A DNA stretch of 64,000 nucleotides from Serratia marcescens subsp. marcescens ATCC 13880. Its GTDB lineage: Bacteria > Pseudomonadota > Gammaproteobacteria > Enterobacterales > Enterobacteriaceae. The notes beneath the pieces were generated by a model. That model did not search any database. It saw only the letters and a list, made by a program, of their open reading frames with translations, and had not been told where the DNA came from. Position 1 is the first letter of the stretch. Every line of letters starts with the position of its first letter. A program made the translations under genes and the position numbers. The DNA is taken from NCBI RefSeq assembly GCF_017299535.1, contig NZ_CP071238.1, forward strand, positions 2,294,001 to 2,358,000. Reading direction: 5' to 3'. Shown here piece after piece: positions 7,804 to 17,428 of the stretch.

Positions 7804-9648
7804 TTAGGCCAACACCACCTGATCGGTGCTGAAGTGATCGAGCGAGACGCCGATCAGCGTGACCTGGCTGTGGCCGAAGGCCAGCACCAGATCGTCGTTT
7901 TGCTGCGTGGCGTAATCGCGGATATTGCCGCTGGCGCCTTCGGTGCCGATAAACACCAGTTTATCGCTGGCGTTGAAGCCATACAGCTGATCGCGGCCGA
8001 AATCGCCGCTGAACAGGAAGGTGTTGCCGTTGCCGACGCCCTTCAGAATGTCATCGCCGCTGCCGCCGACGAAGGTCAGGTTGCCGCCGGCGTGGCCGAT
8101 CAGCGTGTCGTTGCCGGCGTTGCCGAACAGCCAGGCGTCGTGGCTGCGAGCCTGCAGGACGTCATCGCCGTCACCGCCGGTGGCGGCGGCGGCATAGGCT
8201 TTGAGGCCTGAGTCCGACTTCAATCCGGCGGCGGTTACCTGATGATCCACTTCTTTGTTGAAAATAAGCCAGGAGGTTTCTTTGCTGCGCAGGGTGCTGA
8301 TGTCGTCCGCCAGCGTAATGCTGCCCTTGGCGTCGCGCAGGTAAAGCGTGTTGCCGTCGTAGGCGACTTCGGTATTTTTCAACGCCTGCTGGGTATCGAA
8401 GATATTGTGGCCTTTGCCGCCGGCGATCAGGTTATAGCCGCCGGCGTCGCGGAAGATATCGTCGCCGTCGCGGCCCTCGAGATAGTCGTTGCCTTTGCCG
8501 CCCTTGATCAAATCATTGCCGTCGCTGCCGATGATAAACGTCGGCCCGCTGTGCGTTTCCGCGTTGCGGTTCAGGTCTTCCACCCAGGTATTGCCGCGCG
8601 TGACGTTCGACAGGTTGGAGACGATGAGGGTCGAGTCTTTGTCGGTCAGCGAATAAAACTCGGAGTTCAGCACCCGCATCAGACCATCCTGATAGAAGAA
8701 CGGCAGGTGCGACAGCCAGGTCGGAATGTTGAGAATGGAAAACGGCAGCAGGTTCCAGGCGTCCGAGGCGTAGTGATCGTTGAAGTTGACGATATTGTTG
8801 GTGGCGGAGGTATGGGGCGCATCGTGAACGCCCAACGACGCCGCGGTCAGCGTGGTGCCGTCGAGCGCGCGGAACACCGGGTCGTTCTCGTAGCCGATGT
8901 TGAGCACCTTGCCGCCGGTTTCGTACTGGGTCGGCGAGGCGAAGGCGACATAGTTGGACTGCGCGTAGAAGCCGCTCCAGCTGGCGTCGCTCTGCGCCGC
9001 CATGCTGTTGACCGCCAGCCCGCCGAGGCTGTGGCCGCTGACCACCACGTCCTCGCCGCTCAGCCCGTGGGCCTGCGCGAATTTCGCGACGTCGCCCAGC
9101 AAGTTGCCGAAGGCCTTCAGCGTGTAGCCGTCGGCGTAGCCTTTCGGCCCGAACCCGGCCAGCAGATCGTTAATCACATCGCCGATGGTATCGCCGATCA
9201 ACGACTCGCGCGGGCCGCTGGTGCCGCGAAATGAGATGCCAATGGCGGTGAGATTGCCTTCGCTGTCATATTTGCCCAGCACCTCGGCCTGTGCGGTGGT
9301 GTAACCGGCGGTCTCGCCGTAGTAGGTGCCGCGCGCATCGGTTTTGCCGGCGTAACCGAGCTGCGCGGCGCTGATCACTGACCAGCCGGCATTGTTTACC
9401 GCCTCCTGCGCGGCCTGTTCGGAGTCGGGATTCCAGGGGAGGCCCGGCAGGCCGCCCTGCGACTGGGTGCTGCCGATGAGCGCAGTGACCAGCGTCAGTG
9501 GCAGACCCAGCCCGAAACCGGTCTGGTGATAGCCTTCATCGAAGCCGTTATCGATATTGTGGTAAGCGTAGGTAGAGATGGCCAAGGCGTCCGAAAACAG
9601 CGCCTTCGACGCGTTTTCGTCCAGATCCTTATAGCTAAAGATGCCCAT
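7804..9648 (-). CDS. lipA: Secreted RTX triacylglycerol lipase (family I.3)
   Basis: A 614-aa extracellular lipase, the length of S. marcescens LipA, hydrolysing long-chain triacylglycerols and esters. There is no Sec signal peptide; family I.3 enzymes leave through a LipBCD-type ABC exporter using a C-terminal signal. The catalytic domain has VSGHSLGG with nucleophile Ser207, with Asp256 (YENDPVF) and His314 (TWLSHLP) in the positions of the known triad. Ca-binding nonapeptides GGxGxDxxx occur at about 374-418 and 491-540, and the C-terminus is hydrophobic (FSTDQVVLA). The ABC exporter genes are absent here, so secretion must be supplied in trans. It sits alone between ydhF and sodC, which are neighbours in E. 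coli, consistent with insertion. Confidence 0.95.
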   Translation of the reverse strand: MGIFSYKDLDENASKALFSDALAISTYAYHNIDNGFDEGYHQTGFGLGLPLTLVTALIGSTQSQGGLPGLPWNPDSEQAAQEAVNNAGWSVISAAQLGYAGKTDARGTYYGETAGYTTAQAEVLGKYDSEGNLTAIGISFRGTSGPRESLIGDTIGDVINDLLAGFGPKGYADGYTLKAFGNLLGDVAKFAQAHGLSGEDVVVSGHSLGGLAVNSMAAQSDASWSGFYAQSNYVAFASPTQYETGGKVLNIGYENDPVFRALDGTTLTAASLGVHDAPHTSATNNIVNFNDHYASDAWNLLPFSILNIPTWLSHLPFFYQDGLMRVLNSEFYSLTDKDSTLIVSNLSNVTRGNTWVEDLNRNAETHSGPTFIIGSDGNDLIKGGKGNDYLEGRDGDDIFRDAGGYNLIAGGKGHNIFDTQQALKNTEVAYDGNTLYLRDAKGSITLADDISTLRSKETSWLIFNKEVDHQVTAAGLKSDSGLKAYAAAATGGDGDDVLQARSHDAWLFGNAGNDTLIGHAGGNLTFVGGSGDDILKGVGNGNTFLFSGDFGRDQLYGFNASDKLVFIGTEGASGNIRDYATQQNDDLVLAFGHSQVTLIGVSLDHFSTDQVVLA

Positions 9649-9889
9649 ATCAGTTCCTTATGAAGTATGCCGCCTGGCCTGGAAGCGAACTCTCATGCGC
9701 CGGCGGTGGAAACAGGGAAACAACGTTAGCCGAACGACAGCTGGTCGGAGGACCAACATCGGTAGAATTATTATTAGTGCCAAATATTAGGTCTGCGAAT
9801 CAAATTGGCGAGATTGTGCGTTGGTTAACAGTGCCGGCGCAGGCTCTCCTATACTGATAGCTCGATATAGTCATTAAGGAGACTGATTG
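9649..9889. other. lipA/sodC divergent control region
   Basis: A 241-bp gap between the divergent lipA and sodC starts, more AT-rich than its surroundings. A TATACT (9850-9855) could be the sodC -10 element, though its -35 is poor (TTAACA, 19-bp spacer). I could not identify an operator for lipA. Confidence 0.4.
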
Positions 9890-10411
9890 ATGAAACGTTA
9901 TTGGTATGCGGCGCTCGGCCTGATGGCGTGTGGCGCGGCTCAGGCGGCGGCAACCGACGTCGAGATGCATCTGGTGACCGGGCAGGGTATCGGTCAGGAC
10001 ATCGGCAACGTGGTCATCAGCGAAACGCCGTACGGCTTACTGTTCACGCCGAGCCTGAAAGCGTTGCCGGCCGGAGTACACGGTTTCCACGTGCATGAAA
10101 AAGGCAGCTGCGAGCCGGGCATGAAGGACGGCAAAGCGGTGGCGGCGCTGGCGGCCGGCGGACATTTCGACCCGCAAAAAACCGGGAAACACCTCGGGCC
10201 GTACGCCGACGGGCACCTGGGTGATTTGCCGGCCATCTATGTGACCGCCGACGGCATGGCGAATTACCCGGTGTTGGCGCCGCGGCTGAAAAAAATCAGC
10301 GAAATTGAGGGCAAGGCGCTGATGGTGCATGCCGGCGGCGATAACCATTCGGATCATCCACAGCCGCTCGGCGGCGGCGGCGAACGCTTCGCCTGTGGCG
10401 TGATCAAGTGA
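9890..10411 (+). CDS. sodC: Periplasmic Cu,Zn superoxide dismutase
   Basis: SodC dismutates superoxide in the periplasm. The 173-aa precursor starts with a Sec signal peptide ([19 protein letters not shown], cleavage before ATDVEM). The copper/zinc ligands are visible in [32 protein letters not shown] and [22 protein letters not shown], and the disulfide cysteines in GSCEPG and RFACGVI. The ATG at 9890 is eight bases after AAGGAG and is preferred over a TTG one codon upstream. Its TGA abuts the complement of the convergent ydhK stop with no spacer. Confidence 0.96.
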   Translation: MKRYWYAALGLMACGAAQAAATDVEMHLVTGQGIGQDIGNVVISETPYGLLFTPSLKALPAGVHGFHVHEKGSCEPGMKDGKAVAALAAGGHFDPQKTGKHLGPYADGHLGDLPAIYVTADGMANYPVLAPRLKKISEIEGKALMVHAGGDNHSDHPQPLGGGGERFACGVIK

Positions 10412-12442
10412 TCACCCGCCGCTAACGGCCCGTGCGGCGGCGGGCTGGCCCATCGCCTGTTGCAGCTGCTGCAGTGAGCAGTAAAGCCGCCAGATCAGGC
10501 CGGCCAGATCGCGCGCCGCCTGTTCCGGGTGATGCGCCAACGCGTTGCTCATGCGCAGCAGCTCCTGCAGCGTGGCGTCCAGCGAACTGTGCTGCACGCC
10601 TTTCTCCGTCATGATGCCGCGCAGGCAGTGGATACAGACGTTGCGCACCGCCGACAGCGGATCGGAACGGGTCTGCCAGTCGCGCAGCTGCCAGACGATA
10701 TGGCTGCAGTTGAGCAGCACCACGCCCCAACGCAGCAGCCAGGTGCGCGCTTCCTGATCCTGACTTTGATTGAGTTGGCTGATGCGATGGTAGATCAGCG
10801 ATTCGAACTGACTTTCGCTCTGCTGCGGCCGTTTGCTCAACTGATCGATAAAGTCGCGCCGCAGCGCGCGGATAATGCGGCGGCTTTTGCGTTTGTCCGA
10901 GCTGGGGCGCAGGATCTGAAACGCCAACCCGGCCAGCAATACACCGACGACTTTAGCGATGTTGTCATTGATAAAGGACTGGTAGTCATAGCTTGGCGGA
11001 TTGCTGACGGTCAGAAACGAGCCCATAAAGACGATCAGTTGCCCCCAAAGCGCGGCATAAGGCGGGTTCTGCAGCTTGAGCATCTGCATGGTCACCAGGA
11101 TCGGGAACAGGAAGGCGCAAAACACCCAGAAATCGTCAATCTGGATCATCAAACCGAATTTCACCACGAAGCAGGCGACCGAGAGCAGCAGCACCGCCTT
11201 GAGCAAGGTGCTGACGCTGTTGATCGGCGAAGGCGTGGAAGAGTAGAGCACGCAGCTGATGGCGGTGAGCGTCAGCGCCGCGCTGCCGGCGTCCCATTGC
11301 GTGTTGATCCAGTAGGCGCAGCCGATCACGATGCATAAAAAGGTGCGCAGGCCGTTATAGGCGGCTTCGTAGCTGTCGGTATGACGCGCCAGTGGGGTGA
11401 CGCGCGGCGGCTGGAGATCGCTGACCGCCGTGGCGCTTTCCAACCGCCGCAGCCAGCGGTTGCAGCGCAGGTAGAGCCAACAGAAATCGCGCAACCGCAG
11501 CCAGAAGGCGCGATGGCGGTAGTCCGTCGCATCTTGCGGGGCGATCTGCTGGAGCAGACGCGCCAAGCGATATTTATCGGTGGCGGGATCGCGCAGTTCG
11601 TCCAGCAGTTGCGTCAGCACCAGCATCAGATTGGCGGGGCGATCCGGCCAGTTCAGCAGCATGCGGCGCAGGCTGGAGATGACGCTGGTAATGCGCAGCT
11701 GTTGATGCAGCAGATAGTTGAGCAGGTTATTTTGCCGCCGCAGCCGGTAGTGGCTCCAGAATGCCTGAATGCGCAGCAGGTTCATGGTCAGGATCTGGCC
11801 GATGACCCCTTCGTGCGAGGTGCGCATCTGCGCGGTGACCTCCGGCTGCCACAGCATGGCGGCGTGCTCCAGCAGGCGCAGCTGCATGCGCCGCAGCGAG
11901 GTCAGCAGGGCTTCGCCGTCGGAGGTGCTGGGCAGGATCATCATCATCAACCCGCCGCACAGAATGCCGGTGATCACTTCGCAAACCCGCGCCTGAGCGA
12001 TATCGAATATCTGCTGGGTGTCGGTGACGTTGACCGTGCCGAAGGCGATGATGGCGGCGGTATAGCCCGCCAGCGCGAAGGCGTAAGAGACGTTGTTTTG
12101 GTAATGATTCGAGACGTAGGTGCACAGCCCGATCCAGGCGGCGATGAACAGCGTAAACAGCCAGGGATCGTTCAGGCAGTGGCCGGCGATCGCTACCGAG
12201 GCTGCGGCGCCCACCAGGCTGCCGAAGATGCGGCCGATGCTTTTGCTGATCACGCCGCCGATGGTGGGGAAGCTCACCACCGCGGCGGAGGTGAGTGCCC
12301 AATAGGGTTCGTCGAGTTCGAGCACGAACGCCACCCACAGCGCCAGACACATCGCCAGCGAGTTGCGCAGGGCATAGCGCCATTGTCCGCCGGTCGCCTT
12401 ACCCCAGGGGGTCCGGCTCCACTCCAGAAAAGGCAGATTCAC
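10412..12442 (-). CDS. ydhK: FUSC/AaeB-type inner-membrane efflux protein YdhK
   Basis: A 676-aa inner-membrane protein of the fusaric acid resistance (FUSC/AaeB) family. It has two clusters of about five or six hydrophobic helices (residues roughly 25-170 and 360-500), each followed by a soluble domain with long helices (DARKSRR-type segment [17 protein letters not shown]). The start is a GTG at 12442, 3 bp after the ydhJ stop, so translation is coupled. With YdhJ (periplasmic adaptor) and YdhI (small membrane protein) it should form a pump for aromatic acids or similar compounds. The substrate is unproven. The cluster lies divergent to slyA, as in E. coli, and is probably SlyA-controlled. 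Confidence 0.93.
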   Translation of the reverse strand: MNLPFLEWSRTPWGKATGGQWRYALRNSLAMCLALWVAFVLELDEPYWALTSAAVVSFPTIGGVISKSIGRIFGSLVGAAASVAIAGHCLNDPWLFTLFIAAWIGLCTYVSNHYQNNVSYAFALAGYTAAIIAFGTVNVTDTQQIFDIAQARVCEVITGILCGGLMMMILPSTSDGEALLTSLRRMQLRLLEHAAMLWQPEVTAQMRTSHEGVIGQILTMNLLRIQAFWSHYRLRRQNNLLNYLLHQQLRITSVISSLRRMLLNWPDRPANLMLVLTQLLDELRDPATDKYRLARLLQQIAPQDATDYRHRAFWLRLRDFCWLYLRCNRWLRRLESATAVSDLQPPRVTPLARHTDSYEAAYNGLRTFLCIVIGCAYWINTQWDAGSAALTLTAISCVLYSSTPSPINSVSTLLKAVLLLSVACFVVKFGLMIQIDDFWVFCAFLFPILVTMQMLKLQNPPYAALWGQLIVFMGSFLTVSNPPSYDYQSFINDNIAKVVGVLLAGLAFQILRPSSDKRKSRRIIRALRRDFIDQLSKRPQQSESQFESLIYHRISQLNQSQDQEARTWLLRWGVVLLNCSHIVWQLRDWQTRSDPLSAVRNVCIHCLRGIMTEKGVQHSSLDATLQELLRMSNALAHHPEQAARDLAGLIWRLYCSLQQLQQAMGQPAAARAVSGG

Positions 12443-12445
12443 ACT

Positions 12446-13309
12446 TTAGTTCCGCTGATGAATCGAGATGGTGCAGGTGGTGCCGGCGACCAGCGTCAAA
12501 TCGGCGGGCACGTTGAGCAATTTTATCCGCACCGGCACGCGCTGGGCCAAACGCACCCAAGGCACATTAGGCTTAACGTCCATTAATAGATCATTGCTGC
12601 TGTCGACGCTCTGATCGTAAATGGCGCGTCCGATGCTCTCTACTTCCCCCTGCAGCGGCGTGTTGCCGTTATATAAAACGATGTCCGCTTTATTGCCTTC
12701 CTTTATATGCTTCAACTTGGTTTCTTCGAAATAACCGAGCACATAAAACGAATGCACATCCACCAACGCCACCAGGGGCGTGCCGGCGTTGGCGTAGTTT
12801 CCGACGCGTGCCTGCAGGTTGGTGATATAACCGTCGGTTGGCGCATAAATTTTGGTTTTGCTCAAATTCCATTTGGCCTGTTCCAGGTTGGCCAGCGCGG
12901 CTTTATAGGCGGCCTTCATTGCCTGAGCGGCTAAATTGGACTCGTCCAAGTCTTCAGCGGAAATAACGTTACGTGGCAAACCGCGGCGACGGGCAGCCTC
13001 GTGGTCCGCTTTGGCCAGATCGGATTGCGCTTTTGCCACCGCGGCCTCGGCATTGTCCAGCGCAATCTGGTAGGGCACCGGGTCGAGGGTAAAAATCAGA
13101 CTTCCCGCAGGTACGAACTGATTGTCATTCGCGCTTATTTTCTCTAATCTTCCAGAGACTTCAGGGGTGATATTGACGAGTTCGGCGCGCACTTTTCCAT
13201 CACGGGTCCATGGGGATTGCATATAATAATTCCAGAGCCACCAACCGGCGCAGACGGCAATGGCGCAGACGATCACCGTAGAGAAGTATTTTAATGTTTT
13301 ATGCTGCAT
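12446..13309 (-). CDS. ydhJ: HlyD-type membrane fusion protein YdhJ
   Basis: A 287-aa periplasmic adaptor anchored by one N-terminal helix (about residues 9-28). A split biotinyl-lipoyl-like domain (VRAELVNITPEVSGRLEKI and KTKIYAPTDGYITNL) flanks a short coiled-coil hairpin at about 80-150. The C-terminal beta domain ends CTISIHQRN. It partners the YdhK pump and presumably links it to an outer-membrane channel. It starts 3 bp after the ydhI stop. Confidence 0.93.
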   Translation of the reverse strand: MQHKTLKYFSTVIVCAIAVCAGWWLWNYYMQSPWTRDGKVRAELVNITPEVSGRLEKISANDNQFVPAGSLIFTLDPVPYQIALDNAEAAVAKAQSDLAKADHEAARRRGLPRNVISAEDLDESNLAAQAMKAAYKAALANLEQAKWNLSKTKIYAPTDGYITNLQARVGNYANAGTPLVALVDVHSFYVLGYFEETKLKHIKEGNKADIVLYNGNTPLQGEVESIGRAIYDQSVDSSNDLLMDVKPNVPWVRLAQRVPVRIKLLNVPADLTLVAGTTCTISIHQRN

Positions 13310-13312
13310 GGG

Positions 13313-13549
13313 TTACCAACTCGCTAAAATCCATAAGGAACCGCTGACGGTCAGAACGAAAATGGACAGGTCCATCAACATGGGATGCCAGATTTCACCG
13401 GAATACATCCAGTCTCTCAGCAGTTGATGAATCAGCAGCCATAAGACCAGTCCTAGTAAAAAAGCTTTAAATATAGGCGGAAAATAAAGCGATGCCCCCA
13501 GGACCAAATCGGGTAAGGGGGATGAGGTGTGTAACCATGATGTATTCAC
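13313..13549 (-). CDS. ydhI: Small inner-membrane protein YdhI (DUF1656)
   Basis: A 78-aa protein with two hydrophobic segments (about 24-46 and 58-77), matching E. coli YdhI in length and in [12 protein letters not shown]. It is the first gene of the ydhIJK operon; proteins of this family regularly accompany AaeB-type pumps, but their role is unclear. The start is a GTG at 13549. About 180 bp of AT-rich DNA separates it from the divergent slyA. Confidence 0.9.
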   Translation of the reverse strand: MNTSWLHTSSPLPDLVLGASLYFPPIFKAFLLGLVLWLLIHQLLRDWMYSGEIWHPMLMDLSIFVLTVSGSLWILASW

Positions 13550-13701
13550 ATTAACAATCCCTAAGGGTGAATATGTTGAATATTTGCATAACGATTAAAC
13601 AATAACGGCTAAAAATAGTGGCTATTTCCACAATATACATTATATACATTTGTGTTTTTAATGTGAGTTACCCAAAATAGTCTAAACTCTGGGAGGTAAT
13701 G

Positions 13702-13713
13702 TTAGCATGCTAA
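13702..13713. promoter_or_regulatory. SlyA operator
   Basis: TTAGCATGCTAA is a perfect 12-bp palindrome differing at one base from the SlyA consensus TTAGCAAGCTAA. It lies 16 bp upstream of the slyA start, so it suits autoregulation; it may also influence ydhIJK. Confidence 0.85.
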
Positions 13714-13729
13714 TTATAAGGAGGGGGAA

Positions 13730-14161
13730 GTGGAGTCAACATTAGGTTCAGATTTAGCACGATTAGTTCGTGTTTGGCGCGCGCTCATCGATCATCGGCT
13801 CAAGCCGTTGGAGCTGACCCAAACGCACTGGGTCACTTTGCACAATATCAATCGTTTGCCGCCGGAGCAGTCGCAAATCCAGTTGGCCAAGGCGATCGGT
13901 ATCGAGCAACCGTCACTGGTTCGCACGCTGGACCAATTGGAGGAGAAGGGGCTGATCACGCGTCACACCTGTGCCAACGATCGCCGCGCGAAGCGCATCA
14001 AGCTGACCGAAGCGGCCGATCCGATCATCAGGGAAGTGGACAGCGTGATCACGTCTACACGCAGTGAGATTTTAAGCGGTATTACCGCCGACGAAGTGCA
14101 TCTGTTGGTAGGGCTGATTGGCAAGTTAGAACAAAATATCACCGAACTGCAGAACAAATAA
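13730..14161 (+). CDS. slyA: MarR-family global regulator SlyA
   Basis: SlyA is a dimeric winged-helix regulator that counters H-NS silencing at virulence and stress genes and responds to small aromatic acids. The 143-aa product is nearly identical to E. coli SlyA; the recognition region [20 protein letters not shown] and the wing [14 protein letters not shown] are intact. The GTG start is preceded by AAGGAGGGGGA. It is divergent from the ydhIJK pump operon. Confidence 0.97.
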   Translation: MESTLGSDLARLVRVWRALIDHRLKPLELTQTHWVTLHNINRLPPEQSQIQLAKAIGIEQPSLVRTLDQLEEKGLITRHTCANDRRAKRIKLTEAADPIIREVDSVITSTRSEILSGITADEVHLLVGLIGKLEQNITELQNK

Positions 14162-14202
14162 TAATATTCTTATTTTCTACGATTACAGTTTCACAGCATC
14201 AG

Positions 14203-14233
14203 AAATAAAACCGGAGGCGATTGCCTCCGGTTT
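14203..14233. terminator. Terminator between slyA and slyB
   Basis: An 11-bp stem (AAACCGGAGGC / GCCTCCGGTTT) with a GATT loop. The minus strand continues TTTTATTT, so it serves slyB best; for slyA the run is short. Confidence 0.8.
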
Positions 14234-14253
14234 GCCGTTTGTCGCCGACTGAC

Positions 14254-14718
14254 TTACAGCGGGGAAACGGTGATGGTGTCGCCCATGCGCGCCATGCGCA
14301 CACGCTGGCCAGGGCTGAACTTGGTGTCGCCCGCTTTCTGTACCACCACGATGTTCTCTTTCTGGTCGGTCTTGATTTCCAGCTCGTAGCCGGAGGTCCG
14401 ACCGGCCACTTCACCGATGCTGTTACCCGCCGCGCCGCCGGCAATAGCGCCCGCCGCGGTAGCCAGCGTACGACCGGTGCCGCCGCCAACGGTGTTGCCC
14501 AACAGCCCGCCAATCACCGCGCCGCCGATCATCCCCATGGCGTTGGAGCCTTCGCCGCCCTGAATTTTAACCGGACGCACGGAAACCAGCGTCCCGTAGG
14601 TGACGGTCTGTACCTGCTTGGCCTGCGAGGACGAGTAGACATCGCCGGACATGGATTCATTGGCACAGCCGGCCAGCGTAACGGCGGCGACGGCAACGAC
14701 GAGAAGACGCTTGATCAT
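14254..14718 (-). CDS. slyB: Outer-membrane lipoprotein SlyB
   Basis: A 154-aa precursor with a lipoprotein signal (MIKRLLVVAVAAVTLAGC; lipobox LAGC). A glycine-zipper hairpin (GMIGGAVIGGLLGNTVGGG, then AAGAIAGGAAGNSIG) precedes a C-terminal beta domain. SlyB stabilises the outer membrane under PhoPQ-inducing stress. The ATG at 14718 sits after CAGGAGTTTTAT; upstream in-frame codons are not lipoprotein-like. A possible PhoP box lies at 14857-14873. Confidence 0.95.
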   Translation of the reverse strand: MIKRLLVVAVAAVTLAGCANESMSGDVYSSSQAKQVQTVTYGTLVSVRPVKIQGGEGSNAMGMIGGAVIGGLLGNTVGGGTGRTLATAAGAIAGGAAGNSIGEVAGRTSGYELEIKTDQKENIVVVQKAGDTKFSPGQRVRMARMGDTITVSPL

Positions 14719-14856
14719 ATAAAACTCCTGATGGTAGTAGTCCATAACCTGGCAATGCTCACCAGGCAAGATTCAGTGAAAATGATAGACAAAGTATGGC
14801 TGAAAGTTGACACACCGCCATGCTTCATCGCTGCATGCAGCTTAACTTTTCTCTGT

Positions 14857-14873
14857 TCAACCAATAATAAACC
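14857..14873 (-). promoter_or_regulatory. Candidate PhoP box of slyB
   Basis: On the minus strand GGTTTATTATTGGTTGA fits the PhoP repeat (T/G)GTTTA-N5-(T/G)GTTTA with one mismatch. A TAAGCT that could be a -10 element follows 12 nt downstream. The box is about 140 bp upstream of the slyB ATG. Confidence 0.5.
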
Positions 14874-15077
14874 GCGGTTTACCTTTATGACAGCCTTGGC
14901 GACATTCCGTCGCCTGTTATGGCACGGTTTAACACATAGCCCGTGCCACAGCGGCGCCAGGGGGTATCTGGCTCACGGTGCGTAAAAAAAGCATCATAAT
15001 TCATGGCGTTAATCCGGCAATTCTGGTTTATTTGTCAGGATAAATTTTGCTTACCGCGCGGGTTAGAGGATGTTGCT

Positions 15078-16199
15078 ATGAAGTCAGGCCGCTATATAGG
15101 CGTCATGTCCGGCACCAGTCTGGACGGAATCGATGTGGTATTGGCCGCGATCGACGATCGCATGGTGGCGCAGCAGGCCAGCTATAGCCATCCGATGCCG
15201 ATGGCGTTGAAAAAAGAGATCCTGGGGATGTGCCAGGGGCAGCAAACTACGTTGGCCGCCGTCGGCCGGCTGGACGCGCAGTTGGGCTCGCTGTTCGGCG
15301 AGGCGGTGCTCGGCCTGCTGAAGCAAACCGGCATCGACGCGGAGCAGGTCACCGCCATCGGTTGCCACGGCCAGACGGTGTGGCACGAGCCGGAAGGCGA
15401 CGCGCGTTTCTCGATGCAGCTCGGCGATAACAACCGCATCGCCGCGCTGACCAATATCACCACCGTCGGCGATTTCCGCCGGCGTGACATGGCGTACGGT
15501 GGGCAGGGTGCCCCGCTGGTGCCGGCATTTCATCAGGCGCTGCTGGGGCATCCCGTCGAGCGGCGCATGGTGCTAAACGTCGGCGGCATCGCCAACCTTT
15601 CTCTGCTGTTGCCCGGTACGGCGGTGCGCGGTTTCGATACCGGGCCGGGCAACATGCTGATGGACGCCTGGGTGTGGCGCCACCGCGCGCAGCCTTATGA
15701 TCAGGACGGCGGCTGGGCGATGCAGGGGCGGGTCTGCTTGCCGTTGTTGCAGCAGATGCTGGCGGATCCGTACTTCGCGCAGCCGGCGCCGAAAAGCACC
15801 GGCCGCGAGTATTTCAATATCGCTTGGCTGGAACGGCAGCTGGCCGGATTGCCGGCGATTGCGCCGGTCGACGTACAGGCCACGCTCACGGAACTGACCG
15901 CCGTCAGCATCAGCGAACAGGTGCAGCTGGCCGGCGGGTGCGAGCGTCTGTTGGTGTGCGGCGGCGGGGCGCGCAACACGCTGCTGATGGCGCGTTTGTC
16001 GGCGCTGCTGCCGGGCACGGAAGTTGGGCTGACCGACGATTTCGGCGTCAGCGGTGACGACATGGAGGCGTTGGCCTTTGCCTGGCTGGCCTTCCGTACG
16101 CTGTCCGGCCAGGCCGGCAATCTGCCTTCGGTAACCGGCGCCAGCCGTGAAACGGTGCTGGGTGGGATTTATCCGGTTTTGCCATTGGGGGGCCGTTAG
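15078..16199 (+). CDS. anmK: Anhydro-N-acetylmuramic acid kinase
   Basis: AnmK opens and phosphorylates 1,6-anhydroMurNAc to MurNAc-6-phosphate in cytosolic cell-wall recycling. The 373-aa product has the family N-terminus ([20 protein letters not shown] site), the catalytic region [20 protein letters not shown] and [14 protein letters not shown]. The ATG at 15078 follows AGAGG by 8 bases. The next gene, mliC, starts 45 bp downstream, as in E. coli. Products of this pathway matter to AmpR, also in the window. Confidence 0.96.
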   Translation: MKSGRYIGVMSGTSLDGIDVVLAAIDDRMVAQQASYSHPMPMALKKEILGMCQGQQTTLAAVGRLDAQLGSLFGEAVLGLLKQTGIDAEQVTAIGCHGQTVWHEPEGDARFSMQLGDNNRIAALTNITTVGDFRRRDMAYGGQGAPLVPAFHQALLGHPVERRMVLNVGGIANLSLLLPGTAVRGFDTGPGNMLMDAWVWRHRAQPYDQDGGWAMQGRVCLPLLQQMLADPYFAQPAPKSTGREYFNIAWLERQLAGLPAIAPVDVQATLTELTAVSISEQVQLAGGCERLLVCGGGARNTLLMARLSALLPGTEVGLTDDFGVSGDDMEALAFAWLAFRTLSGQAGNLPSVTGASRETVLGGIYPVLPLGGR

Positions 16200-16244
16200 C
16201 TCTGTTAGGATAGCCTGTGAAGGATTTTTCTAAGGAGCAACAGC

Positions 16245-16547
16245 ATGAAAAAAGTCTTTTTCGTCGCCGGCGCGCTGGCGCTGTCCGGCTGCAGTTACAT
16301 CCTGCCGCAGAGCAGCCAGACGATGCACTATCAGTGTGGCACTACGCCGCTGACGGTGGCGCTCGACGGCAAGGCGAGTGAAGTCAGCCTGCTGATGGAT
16401 GGCGAGCAACTGCATCTTAAGCAGGTGCTGGCGCTGACCGGCGCCAAATACAGCGACGGTAAATACACTTTTTGGTCGAAAGACCGTAACGCCTATCTTG
16501 AGCGCAACGGCAAGGTAGTCATGAGCGACTGCGTGTTGACGGAGTGA
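16245..16547 (+). CDS. mliC: Lipoprotein lysozyme inhibitor MliC
   Basis: A 100-aa lipoprotein (signal [16 protein letters not shown], lipobox LSGC) that binds and inhibits C-type lysozyme at the outer membrane. The family's conserved surface is present ([25 protein letters not shown]) with a disulfide pair (YQC...SDC). AAGGAG lies 7 bases before the ATG. It sits between anmK and pdxH as in E. coli. Confidence 0.95.
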   Translation: MKKVFFVAGALALSGCSYILPQSSQTMHYQCGTTPLTVALDGKASEVSLLMDGEQLHLKQVLALTGAKYSDGKYTFWSKDRNAYLERNGKVVMSDCVLTE

Positions 16548-16636
16548 GGGTTGACGGCGGCGTCGGAGCGATTGAGTTCCTGACGCCGCAGGCGCAGAAT
16601 GTAACGACGGATTTTTTCAGTTGGTCGATAACCCAG

Positions 16637-17290
16637 ATGATTGAAAAGAATGAGTTTGATGTTGCGGACCTGCGCCGTGAATACACCCGGGGCGGCCTGC
16701 GCCGCAACGATCTGACCGCCAGCCCGCTCGAACTGTTCGAGCGTTGGTTGAAACAGGCCTGCGACGCGCGCCTGGCGGATCCCACCGCCATGTGCGTCGC
16801 GACCGTCGACGAACACGGCCAGCCTTATCAACGCATCGTGCTGCTGAAGCATTTCGATGAGCAGGGGCTGGTGTTCTACACCAACCTCGGCAGCCGCAAG
16901 GCGCAACAGCTGGCGCACAACCCGCATATCAGCCTGCTGTTCCCCTGGCACATGCTCGATCGCCAGGTGATTTTCCTCGGTCAGGCGGAGCGTCTGTCGA
17001 CGCTCGACGTGCTGAAGTATTTCAACAGCCGGCCGAAGGACAGCCAGATCGGCGCCTGGGTCTCGCAACAATCGTCGCGCATTTCCGCGCGCGGCGTGCT
17101 GGAAAGCAAATTCCTCGAGCTGAAGCAGAAGTTCCAGCAGGGCGAGGTGCCGTTGCCGAGTTTCTGGGGCGGATTCCGCGTGAAATTTGACTCTGTCGAG
17201 TTCTGGCAAGGCGGCGCCCATCGCCTGCATGACCGTTTCCTGTATCAGCGGGACGGGAATGACTGGAAAATTGACCGACTGGCACCCTGA
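16637..17290 (+). CDS. pdxH: Pyridoxamine 5'-phosphate oxidase
   Basis: PdxH is an FMN enzyme that oxidises PNP or PMP to pyridoxal 5'-phosphate. At 217 aa it matches E. coli PdxH, with the substrate- and FMN-binding strings [39 protein letters not shown] and the invariant C-terminal [11 protein letters not shown]. The start at 16637 (MIEKNEF) is chosen by alignment; its ribosome site is weak (CCCAG). It lies 89 bp after mliC. With pdxY (18785) it puts two B6-salvage genes around tyrS. Confidence 0.95.
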   Translation: MIEKNEFDVADLRREYTRGGLRRNDLTASPLELFERWLKQACDARLADPTAMCVATVDEHGQPYQRIVLLKHFDEQGLVFYTNLGSRKAQQLAHNPHISLLFPWHMLDRQVIFLGQAERLSTLDVLKYFNSRPKDSQIGAWVSQQSSRISARGVLESKFLELKQKFQQGEVPLPSFWGGFRVKFDSVEFWQGGAHRLHDRFLYQRDGNDWKIDRLAP

Positions 17291-17308
17291 AGGCGGAAAA
17301 TCCTCTCT

Positions 17309-17342
17309 AAGCGCTGGTGCTGATGCCGCCGGCGCTTTATTC
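17309..17342 (+). terminator. pdxH terminator
   Basis: AAGCGCTGG (17309-17317) pairs with CCGGCGCTT (17329-17337) over 9 bp with one G-U pair, followed by TATTCT. The T-run is short. Confidence 0.55.
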
Positions 17343-17428
17343 TATGCGCTACCCTGAATTTTTATTTCGCCACTGGGCGAAAGGCCGTGTACCGGCAAAG
17401 GTGCATTCGTTTATACATGGAGTCATTG

